From Leptospira sanjuanensis (GTDB lineage: Bacteria > Spirochaetota > Leptospiria > Leptospirales > Leptospiraceae): a stretch of DNA of 64,000 nt. The position numbers and the translations under genes are program-made. This document shows, in pieces, positions 39,446 through 55,414 of the stretch. The stretch lies in the NCBI RefSeq assembly GCF_022267325.1, contig NZ_JAIZBG010000001.1:1120001-1184000 (forward strand), in the 5' to 3' direction. The notes under the pieces are model-generated. The model saw only the letters and a program-made list of their open reading frames with translations. It had not been told where the DNA came from and ran no database searches. Each line of letters starts with the position of its first letter. Within the stretch, counting starts at the first letter, position 1.

Positions 39446-40201
39446 ATGAAATTTGAAAAACAAGGAAGAGTGATATTCGTAATTGGTTGTATTCTTTTGG
39501 TCTTGCCTTTGTTCGGCGGGGAGAAGGAGGAATTGAAGGCAGTAAAGGAAGATATCAATGTAACTGGTCGTACTTGTTCTTGTTTTAAGTTAGTTACTTC
39601 TTCCGAAGATGCTTGGGTATATGGAGTGAATTACTATATCGATACTTTTAAGCAATTGATGAAATCTTCTCACAAGGAAGAAGCTAAAAAGAAAGTTGGC
39701 AACAAACGTAAGTGGATCGTCTCCAAATCGCAAGGGGTTGGAGAATCTATTTACTTTCATACTAGCTATTCTGGCGAAAGCGGTATTAAAGTATTGAATG
39801 ATGCTTACAGTCTAAATTTCAAAAATTACTGCGAAGCGGATGGTAAAAAGGAAGAATATTCCAGAATCAAATCCGCCAAGCTAACTTTCATGGAAGCTCC
39901 GTACACTTTAGTGAATAATGCAAACACTCCTCGACTGGATGCGAGTTTCAAAAAGACGAAAGAGTTTGATGTTGAGATTGGAGAATCGGACGAGATCGTT
40001 TCGATTCTTCCCGCATATACCGTGCTTGGAACCCAAAAGGGAGCCGGTGAAGGTGGAAACGTTGTCGTCGTCAAGCTGACTGTAACAGGTGTATATCCAG
40101 GTAAAAAATCTCCTCTTTGCGCTCAGGACTTTTTCATGGGTGGCAAGTCATTCGGCAAATACACGGACTTAGTGAAACAAGTGGATGAAATCAACAAGTA
40201 A
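39446..40201 (+). CDS. Exported protein downstream of the giant gene
   Basis: A 251-residue protein with a signal peptide (about residues 1-25, VLPLFGG), a TCSCF cysteine pair soon after, and a mostly beta-type mature part with further single cysteines. No known family is recognised. GGGAAGGG gives a strong ribosome-binding site, and the gene begins 29 bp after the giant gene, so the two are almost certainly co-transcribed. Its 3' end overlaps the next gene by 17 bp. Position and periplasmic location would suit an immunity or chaperone protein for the C-terminal peptidase, but nothing in the sequence proves this. Confidence 0.65.
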   Translation: MKFEKQGRVIFVIGCILLVLPLFGGEKEELKAVKEDINVTGRTCSCFKLVTSSEDAWVYGVNYYIDTFKQLMKSSHKEEAKKKVGNKRKWIVSKSQGVGESIYFHTSYSGESGIKVLNDAYSLNFKNYCEADGKKEEYSRIKSAKLTFMEAPYTLVNNANTPRLDASFKKTKEFDVEIGESDEIVSILPAYTVLGTQKGAGEGGNVVVVKLTVTGVYPGKKSPLCAQDFFMGGKSFGKYTDLVKQVDEINK

Positions 40202-40814
40202 TCCTACAAAACGAATCTTCTTCATTGCGGGAACGACACTTGTTGTTCTCATAGTCGGATTTTTTTCTTTTTTCCTTTTTCAAAAGAAGGAACTCTTGGA
40301 TTTAAAGAAGGAAGAGAACTGGGTGAAGGTATTTCCATCGGCGTATCCGCAAGAGGATGACCTTACGCCGATCCCCGGCCCTTTTGAAAAATACAAACGA
40401 GATGGTTATTATACCCTGATTGACCCGTATCCTTTGGCGCAACTTTTAAAATTGGATTCGGGTTCAAGACGTGCGTTTGCTTGTTTGGCTCTGGATGTGA
40501 CACATGGTGTGGCTGTGGTTAAGTTTTTGTTTGATCGGAATTTTTACTCGGTGGATGTGAAAAGGCGTCATGGCGACCATTACGATTTTATAAACGATGG
40601 CGAGATGCTTTCGTTTCGATTAGAGCCTGAAATGAAACTCAAAAGCGGAGATATTATATATATGATCCGTTACGAGGATGATGATTATTTTCGAGGCGAG
40701 CATTACTATGACAGAGGTACTAATTCGGGAACGAATTCAACGGATATTGAAAATGATATGACTGGATGTATTCGATCGGTGTTGGAACAATCTGTTAATT
40801 TAAATACGAATTAG
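40185..40814 (+). CDS. Membrane-anchored protein downstream of the giant gene
   Basis: A 209-residue protein with a basic start, one transmembrane helix (about residues 11-31, ending FFSFFLFQ) and a soluble domain that is probably periplasmic. The domain is rich in Asp, Tyr and aromatic residues (DPYPLAQLLKLDSG, EDDDYFRGEHYYDRG). No known family is recognised. The start lies within the last codons of the preceding gene (17-bp overlap), so the two are translationally coupled. A role as an immunity protein or accessory factor for the giant protein is an inference from the operon. Confidence 0.65.
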   Translation: MKSTSNPTKRIFFIAGTTLVVLIVGFFSFFLFQKKELLDLKKEENWVKVFPSAYPQEDDLTPIPGPFEKYKRDGYYTLIDPYPLAQLLKLDSGSRRAFACLALDVTHGVAVVKFLFDRNFYSVDVKRRHGDHYDFINDGEMLSFRLEPEMKLKSGDIIYMIRYEDDDYFRGEHYYDRGTNSGTNSTDIENDMTGCIRSVLEQSVNLNTN

Positions 40815-40835
40815 TTTTAGAGAGAAGACGCAGAT

Positions 40836-41045
40836 ATGACAACAAACGGAACACCAAAAGGCTTCGTGCTTGGCGAAGCGGTTCGCGACACAACGACGGG
40901 CCAAACGATGTATGTGGAGAAGGCTTGGAGTCCGACAGTACCTTGCATTTACTTTGATCCGAAGACGGAAAGTCTTGTGAAGGTGGATCTGTTGCCTGAA
41001 AACTTGGAGAGGATCAAGGAGATATTGCCGTATTTACCGAAGTGA
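40836..41045 (+). CDS. Small YodC/DUF2158-like protein
   Basis: A 69-residue soluble protein with no signal peptide. The pattern FVLGEAVRDTTTGQTMYVEK, then a Cys-x-x-FD strand and LLPENLERI, resembles the small beta-barrel DUF2158 (YodC) family (GDVVxLKSGGPxMTV, CxWFD, FPPEAL), though it is divergent. It starts 21 bp after the preceding gene behind GAGAGAAG. It is the last gene of the giant-protein cluster, followed by a palindromic hairpin near 41.2 kb. Function unknown. Confidence 0.55.
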   Translation: MTTNGTPKGFVLGEAVRDTTTGQTMYVEKAWSPTVPCIYFDPKTESLVKVDLLPENLERIKEILPYLPK

Positions 41046-41410
41046 AGAACTTGCAAACCCGCGAATGGCAAGGAACAACAAGAAAGGTTCTCTATTGAAA
41101 GGACATACAGTTTTACATGTGAATCAGGCGAACAAAAATTTCCTTCAATTTCTCCTTTCCCATTGACAATAGCACTCTGTAGACGACTCTTTGATGTATC
41201 AAAGAGTCGGTTCCTGACTCAGTAATTTTCCTTTCATTTTTTCTCCAAACTTTCAACGGCTAACGTTAAAGACATTCCGACTGCACAGGCTGTGCGAAAC
41301 AATCAACTATTGAAAGAGAAAGTATTTCCCCGCGAGAGCGATCGCAGCGTAAATCCGGCATTGCACCATCGAGTACTACGCTGTTCTTTTTCTTTCTTTG
41401 CACTTGATGG
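41046..41410. other. Non-coding stretch between the giant-gene cluster and IS66 copy 2
   Basis: About 365 bp without a supported gene. It contains a 12-bp-arm palindrome at 41184-41209, the short palindrome GCACAGGCTGTGC near 41285 and an imperfect long inverted structure between about 41310 and 41395 (CAGCGTA pairing with TACGCTG, flanked by purine- and pyrimidine-rich arms). The sequence stops abruptly at the IS66 terminus. Confidence 0.4.
41184..41209. terminator. Perfect 12-bp-arm palindrome after the giant-gene cluster
   Basis: Arms CGACTCTTTGAT and ATCAAAGAGTCG are separated by only GT. It lies 139 bp after the last gene of the cluster. No poly-T tract follows, so it could be a terminator, an operator or a relic of a mobile element end. 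Confidence 0.35.
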
Positions 41411-41418
41411 GTAACCGC

Positions 41419-42996
<1,578 letters not shown>

Positions 42997-43036
42997 TCGG
43001 ATTCAGTCTTAATACTTTCTTTTCTTGAGTCAAACA

Positions 43037-43377
<341 letters not shown>

Positions 43378-43387
<10 letters not shown>

Positions 43388-43665
43388 CGTCCTAAACTAA
43401 ACTGAACGTTTACTTGGAGCGATGCCTTCCCCGACGTATCTATCTTTAGGGTCAAAAATTCGGCTTCTACCAATGACTGAGAATTTGTCGAGGAAGGAGG
43501 AATTTCTACAAAGTCGTTCTTCTCTGAATGCTTAGAACGTCTCTCCCAATGATATCGAAACGTCGTGTATTTGAGGTGTCTTTCTTTACAATACTGAGGC
43601 TGGGAAAGTCCACTCTTTGAAAAGTCATCAAACTCTTTGGGCCAATCTATTTTCGTTTTTTTCAT
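43378..43665 (-). CDS. tnpA: IS66 accessory protein TnpA (copy 2)
   Basis: A 95-residue TnpA identical to that of copy 1, starting at the ATG at 43665. First gene of the second IS66 element. Confidence 0.85.
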
Positions 43666-43720
43666 CAAAGACAGTTTACAACATTTATACGATTAGAAAA
43701 AGGTGCGGTTGTTTAGGCGC

Positions 43721-43831
43721 TTACTCAAAGGTCTCTTTTACTATCTGTTCTTTGTCCTTTGAAGACCATCTTCTTCTTCGTTGAACCGATGTGATTACAG
43801 TAACCGGGTCATTAATAATAGTATTATTCAT
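43721..43831 (-). pseudogene. N-terminal fragment of a second transposase orfA, cut by IS66 copy 2
   Basis: From an ATG at 43831 with TAGGAG upstream, the minus strand encodes MNNTIINDPVTVITS, then VQRRRRWSSKDKEQIVKETF, the typical beginning of an IS66/IS3-type OrfA with its helix-turn-helix start. The frame runs into the IS66 terminus, where GAGTAA gives Glu and a stop. The rest of the gene is absent on the other side of IS66 copy 2. Only about 36 codons remain. Confidence 0.7.
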
Positions 43832-43874
43832 AGCATTACTCCTATTATTTAGAAGCTAACTCAGCTGTACGGTT

Positions 43875-44411
43875 TTAAGTGGGGTAACTACAGTCATCAA
43901 TAGCTGTATATTGAAATCTCTTAATTTCCTTGCCTTTGGAATTACGGAAAGAAAGGAATTTTACGTCTATTTGTACATGATGTCCTGGAACTTTTTTTTC
44001 ATATCGAATAAACGAAGATGGAATAGATCGCCTTCTTTGATTCTCCGGTAACTTGTTCATACCATTTCGTTTTAATACATAATATACTGCAGCAGCAGTG
44101 ATTTTTATCGAGAGATAGCGTTCTAAGTGCCATGAGATTCTTTGTGGACCGAAATGATAGGTTCTACGTAGGTGTAAGATTTTTTCTTCAGTATCCTTGT
44201 TCGTTCGCCAAGGGCAGGCACCAGGACGAAATCCCGGTTTCTTATCAATGAGTCCTTCTTCTCCATAGGTCTCATATGCCTTTTTCCACTGATAAAATGT
44301 TTCTCTTGAAATTCCAAAGTGTCTACATGTTTTGGAAACGTTCTGAGATTCCTTGGCATGATTTAATACTTTGATCTTTTTCTGAATACATCGCTGAGAA
44401 TCCTTCGACAT
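43875..44411 (-). pseudogene. Truncated IS481-like transposase
   Basis: A 178-residue open frame holding the N-terminal half of an IS481-type transposase. It has a helix-turn-helix region (SKTCRHFGISRETFYQWKKA, about residues 25-45), a second HTH with WHLERYLSIKITAAAVY, and the start of the integrase catalytic core with HHVQIDVKFL and YTAIDDCSY carrying the first two acidic residues. It ends right after the second catalytic Asp; the family is usually about 320-350 residues, so the last catalytic Glu and the C-terminus are missing. The element end may lie near 44461, where ACCTCGGTTGACAG precedes the gene. Confidence 0.75.
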
Positions 44412-44497
44412 ATTATATACCTCGGCTTGAAGATTTTATCATATCTGTCAACCGAGGTCATTAGTTTCATACCAAATTCAACGGAGATCCGATTTGT

Positions 44498-44917
44498 TCA
44501 ACGATTCATATCGATTTTGAGTTGAGAGAACATCGTCTCCTTGTCCCAATATCCGTGTTGAACCAGAATTTTACCGTTTACGATCTGAAAGATTTCGCAG
44601 CCGTGCATATCAAAAGAATTGTTGTTGGGAGTATGGCCCGCAAATTCTCCTTTCATTGTCCCGCTGAAACGCCACTCGACTACAACCCAAGGTTCTTGTT
44701 CGATCATATTCATGACTTCAATGCGAATGTCGGGAAACGCCTTAAATACATTGACGTACGTATTTCGCATCGCCTCGCGTCCTTGAACGGTTTTTCCCCA
44801 AGGGAACTGTAAATTCGCAATATTTTCGTCGTAAAGCGATATGGCGGCATCGGGATTGTGGCTGTTATACGCTTCGATCCAGCTCATTGCGATTTGTTTG
44901 GGAGATCGGTTATTCAA
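44498..44917 (-). CDS. NTF2-like / SnoaL-like protein
   Basis: A 139-residue protein from a TTG at 44917, chosen because AAGGAG sits 8 nt upstream and because upstream codons run into the tandem-repeat DNA. It has the SnoaL/NTF2 cone fold pattern: an N-terminal helix AMSWIEAYNSHNPDAAISLY, GREAMRNTYVNVFKAFPDI, and a C-terminal sheet with HGCEIFQIVNGKI and QHGYWDKETMFSQL. Such proteins bind or isomerise small molecules, and the His/Asp/Trp residues line the pocket. The ligand is unknown. It stands alone between the transposase relic and the tandem repeats. Confidence 0.8.
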   Translation of the reverse strand: MNNRSPKQIAMSWIEAYNSHNPDAAISLYDENIANLQFPWGKTVQGREAMRNTYVNVFKAFPDIRIEVMNMIEQEPWVVVEWRFSGTMKGEFAGHTPNNNSFDMHGCEIFQIVNGKILVQHGYWDKETMFSQLKIDMNR

Positions 44918-45003
44918 AATTTGTACTCCTTTCGTTGAAAATTTTACTTCGGTCAAAGTGGTACGGTCGTTATAGGTTACAATCAAAACTGCGAGTAAGC
45001 GAT

Positions 45004-45108
45004 CGCACGTGCGAGAATATTTACGACTGTCGCCTAAACGCACGTGCGAGAATATTTACGACTGTCGCCTAAACGCACGTGCGAGAATATTTACGACTGT
45101 CGCCTAAA
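45004..45108. repeat. Three perfect 35-bp tandem repeats (VNTR-like)
   Basis: Three identical, head-to-tail 35-bp units at 45004-45038, 45039-45073 and 45074-45108. Each unit contains the perfect palindrome CGCACGTGCG and ends CTGTCGCCTAAA. A decayed fourth unit follows (CGCGCATGAACTC), and a further CTGTCGCCTAAACACGCG piece lies near 45160-45180. The array lies upstream of the NTF2-like gene. Such arrays of about 35-45 bp are used for typing Leptospira strains, so copy number is expected to vary. Confidence 0.9.
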
Positions 45109-45206
45109 CGCGCATGAACTCACGGTAAGTGTGTGATTTGCTGATTGTCCGCTCGTCCTGTCGCCTAAACACGCGTGAATTCGCGACTCGCAATCATCTC
45201 CGGATT

Positions 45207-46070
45207 CTATCCCTCCAACCTAACGTCCAATACAACCGGACAGTGATCGGACAAGCCGCTTTCGTTTGCAGGAACTCCGTCAAACGCTCCATCGTCTTCC
45301 GCAAACGGAACCGGAACCAATTTCGAATTTCCGATCGAAACATCCGTTACGATCAAATCGATCAAATCCTTGTGTCCCCAGCAGCTCTGTTTCACATAAC
45401 GTCCCGGATTTTTCAGATTCAGACCTTCCGATAGAAGCTTCCAGGACCGATGATCCTTTCCGAGAGGAGAATTCATGTCCCCCAGAAGAAAAAAATTCTC
45501 TTTCGTTTTTAAGATCTCGTTTAAGACGAGAAGTTGTTTCGATCTGAGATTTTTATCTCTCTTCGAGTTTCCGGCTTTCAGATGAACGCTCAAAAAAGAA
45601 TAGTTCCTATTTCCGATGGAAAGAGTCGCTTCCACTCCGCTTCTCAAGCCGGGTTCAATCGCAAGAGCGGAGTAGTGGGCCGCATCCGCGAAGCGAAATT
45701 TGTTTTTCCAGCAGATTCCTACCCTTTGATCGTATCCGGAAATTTTCTTTGTTAGGGAACAGGAAAAAGATGCGGGGAGAATTTTCCGGATCGCTTCTTC
45801 GTTTTCCACCTCTTGGAGTGCGATGACGTCGGGATCGATTTTCAAAAGATGTGATTTGATTTTTTCAAAGTCGGATTCTTTTCTCGGGATTCTTCCTTGA
45901 GGCGATTTTTTCTCGTCTCCGACCTCGTCATACAGAAACATCGCGTTGAAACTCGCGAGTCTCAGTCGAGAATCCTGTGCCTTGAGCGGTTCCGGAATAA
46001 GGAGCGGTGCAAAAAAAAGAAGAAGATACGGAAGAATTCTTCCTAAGAACGAGAGAAAGCTTTTTTGCAT
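45207..46070 (-). CDS. Secreted endonuclease/exonuclease/phosphatase-fold protein
   Basis: A 287-residue protein with a signal peptide (about residues 1-31, ending PLKAQ) and a complete EEP (DNase I/exonuclease III) domain. Visible signatures are LASFNAMFL with the metal-binding Asn, IALQEVEN with the catalytic Glu, FLSVHLKAG, FFLLGDMNSPL with the Asp/Asn pair and LSDHCPVVLDV with the final Asp-His. The fold cleaves phosphodiesters in DNA, RNA or phospholipid head groups; the substrate is not predictable. Export suggests an extracellular or periplasmic nuclease or phosphodiesterase. Monocistronic, facing away from the ActA operon. Confidence 0.9.
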   Translation of the reverse strand: MQKSFLSFLGRILPYLLLFFAPLLIPEPLKAQDSRLRLASFNAMFLYDEVGDEKKSPQGRIPRKESDFEKIKSHLLKIDPDVIALQEVENEEAIRKILPASFSCSLTKKISGYDQRVGICWKNKFRFADAAHYSALAIEPGLRSGVEATLSIGNRNYSFLSVHLKAGNSKRDKNLRSKQLLVLNEILKTKENFFLLGDMNSPLGKDHRSWKLLSEGLNLKNPGRYVKQSCWGHKDLIDLIVTDVSIGNSKLVPVPFAEDDGAFDGVPANESGLSDHCPVVLDVRLEG

Positions 46071-46367
46071 CGTAAAAAAATCTCCTTAGACGGAGCCTTT
46101 GAGAAAGGTTTCCGTATTTTTAAATTCTTTATTCCGAAAAAAGGAAAACTTTTTCCGCCGTTTTACGGTAGGTTGCAAAATTTTTTTCGAACTTTTTGAA
46201 AATTAATTTTTCATTTATGAAACTTTCCTAATTGATACCTATTCTCAAATAGACTCCAAAATAAACGCAAAGGAAAAGGCCTCAGATCTTCGTTTACTTG
46301 CAATTTTTCACAGAGCCAAAAATCCTGTTTCCAATACCAATATTGGATTCATAGGGACTTCATACGA
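46071..46367. promoter_or_regulatory. Divergent intergenic region before the alternative complex III operon
   Basis: About 300 AT-rich bases between the secreted EEP gene and actA. Promoters for both must lie here, but no convincing consensus pair was identified. Confidence 0.35.
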
Positions 46368-46886
<519 letters not shown>

Positions 46887-46892
46887 CTGAAC

Positions 46893-51902
<5,010 letters not shown>

Positions 51903-51916
51903 GAGCAGGGACAAGA

Positions 51917-52498
<582 letters not shown>

Positions 52499-52503
52499 GA
52501 ATC

Positions 52504-53727
<1,224 letters not shown>

Positions 53728-53740
53728 GAGAGGAAGAACG

Positions 53741-54220
53741 ATGAAAAAGAATTTAAAACTGACCGTTCTTTTAACAAGTATGGCTCTTCTTTTGGGAGCC
53801 TGTTCGAAACTCGCGCAGGTTACCAATCATAAGAATTGCGATCCTTCCTTAGTGAACGCTTCTCTGGAACCTACGGTTCCTATTTTTGCGGAAGCGGATG
53901 CGACTTCCGCAGTTAAGGAAAGAATCGCTCCCGGTTCCGTGGTTCGAGTGTATGACTACAGAAACCACGAAGCGAATCCTAAACTTTTCGTTCGTGTTAA
54001 GACCGAAAAAACCGAAGGCTGGATCAATCCTCGTTGTTTAGTGGTGGGACAGGATCCTGAAAAATCCGTTTTCACTTGGGGATACCGGAAAGACTACGTT
54101 CACTTTTACAATCCTGAAGACCACGAGCATTATCCGAACGGATACGAATTCCCGGAATACGCTTCTCTTCCTAAGGATAAGGTTCCTTTGGCAGAACTTG
54201 CTCCGGAACTGAAAAAGTAA
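53741..54220 (+). CDS. SH3-domain lipoprotein at the end of the act operon
   Basis: A 159-residue lipoprotein with lipobox LLLGAC (Cys 21) and a bacterial SH3-like domain: VPIFAEADATSAVKERIAPG, then VVRVYDYRN and GWINPRCLVV. It ends with a charged tail. It follows actF by 13 bp and ends before a strong terminator, so it is co-transcribed with the complex. Its place suggests an assembly or accessory role for alternative complex III, which is an inference. Confidence 0.8.
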   Translation: MKKNLKLTVLLTSMALLLGACSKLAQVTNHKNCDPSLVNASLEPTVPIFAEADATSAVKERIAPGSVVRVYDYRNHEANPKLFVRVKTEKTEGWINPRCLVVGQDPEKSVFTWGYRKDYVHFYNPEDHEHYPNGYEFPEYASLPKDKVPLAELAPELKK

Positions 54221-54252
54221 AACAGCAACCGTTACTTAAAACATTGGAAAGC

Positions 54253-54290
54253 TCCATGCCGCTTCGAAAGAAGGGCATGGATTTTTTTTT
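54253..54290 (+). terminator. Strong intrinsic terminator of the act operon
   Basis: An 8-bp stem TCCATGCC/GGCATGGA with an inner CTTC-GAAA-GAAG tetraloop hairpin, followed by nine consecutive T residues. It lies 33 bp after the SH3 lipoprotein gene. Confidence 0.93.
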
Positions 54291-54411
54291 GCCGTGATAT
54301 TGTTTGAACTAAAAGTCTTCGGTATTCGAAAATATTATCAATTCTTAAAATACATTCGTTTTTTGTCCGAGCTCGAGCAAAGGACGAATATATTAAAAAA
54401 GGGGTTTTGAC

Positions 54412-55203
54412 GTGAGAAATTTAAGTTTCATTTTGATTGTTGTTGTAGGTTTCGTTTTCAATTGTAATCGACATTTTTTTCTTAAGGAGTTCCCGGTCTC
54501 GGGTGATGTTAAGATTGAGAAAAGACCGAAAATCGCGTATATCGGTTTTAGAACTTTCGACGCTCGGATGACCGGATCCAGCGGTAGACGCACAACGTAT
54601 ACCGCCGAATTGACGTACGCCGAGCGTACGATCCCAAAATTAGAAAAGGGCGTTTTTATCGATGAACTGAAAAGTAACGGGACGAGAAAAGATTTATCTT
54701 CGGATCTTGTAAAAGCTTTTACACTATCTTATCTTCAAGAGGTAAAGATAAGCGGTTTAAAGGAAATTTCTTACCTTGTGGAAACGGAAAAACAAGGTGA
54801 AACCCTGATTTATAAACTCAAAGATTATCCGGTTGACTATTACGTAATTGGAATACATGGACCGGCCTTTACCGAAGTCTCGAATATCGGAGTCGGAATT
54901 CTACATTTATTTAGCACACTTTTTTCGATGGTCACTCTCGGATTGATACCCAGCTATAGTGCGGAAGAAGCAAATACGGAAGTGAGAGTGTACGACAGGA
55001 ATTTGCAACTTCTCAATAATCTGAAATATGATAATTCTTATTCCTCGATTTCTTCAATTTGGATTTCAGCGAATCCACCTAAGTGCGGTAGGTTGGAGTG
55101 TATCGTGAAAAAAGTCGAATCTCCTCAAAGTTTTGTCTATCAAGGAATGGGTCCTAAAGTAGAAGAGGATGTTCTACGGTTGATAGAGCAGGTGAAAAAA
55201 TAA
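54412..55203 (+). CDS. Lipoprotein, paralogue of 57650-58462
   Basis: A 263-residue predicted lipoprotein from a GTG start with AAGGGG upstream; lipobox VGFVFNC (Cys about 18). The mature part begins with a linker and the segment KIAYIGFRTFDARMTGSSGR, contains DYYVIGIHGPAF and a hydrophobic stretch (LHLFSTLFSMVTLGLIPSYS, about residues 165-185), and ends with RVYDRNLQLLNNLKYDNSYS. About half of the aligned positions match the protein at 57650-58462. It may belong to the Leptospira Lp29-type lipoprotein group, but that is uncertain. Function unknown. Confidence 0.75.
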   Translation: MRNLSFILIVVVGFVFNCNRHFFLKEFPVSGDVKIEKRPKIAYIGFRTFDARMTGSSGRRTTYTAELTYAERTIPKLEKGVFIDELKSNGTRKDLSSDLVKAFTLSYLQEVKISGLKEISYLVETEKQGETLIYKLKDYPVDYYVIGIHGPAFTEVSNIGVGILHLFSTLFSMVTLGLIPSYSAEEANTEVRVYDRNLQLLNNLKYDNSYSSISSIWISANPPKCGRLECIVKKVESPQSFVYQGMGPKVEEDVLRLIEQVKK

Positions 55204-55213
55204 GATCTATTCT

Positions 55214-55241
55214 GAAACGAAGTTTTTTCAAACTTCGTTTC
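55214..55241 (+). terminator. Hairpin after the first paralogous lipoprotein gene
   Basis: Perfect 12-bp arms GAAACGAAGTTT and AAACTTCGTTTC with a 4-nt loop, 10 bp after the stop codon. A poly-T tract is missing, but the position fits transcription termination. Confidence 0.6.
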
Positions 55242-55414
55242 CCTCCTGCTCTGCAAATAGAACATGTTTTTTTTGCCCTCTGCTTCGGATCGGTTGCTTA
55301 TAATCGAAGATTTCCTCATTTATAATCGGGGTTGTTGGGCGACCGGATTTCATCTACCATTCTCCCTAGAAAAACAGACTTTGAAGAAGTCTGGAAAAGA
55401 AGGGAGGAAAATCT

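Noticed and set aside
45004..45108. CRISPR array
   Set aside because: Units are directly adjacent and identical, without variable spacers, and no cas genes are nearby; this is a tandem repeat.
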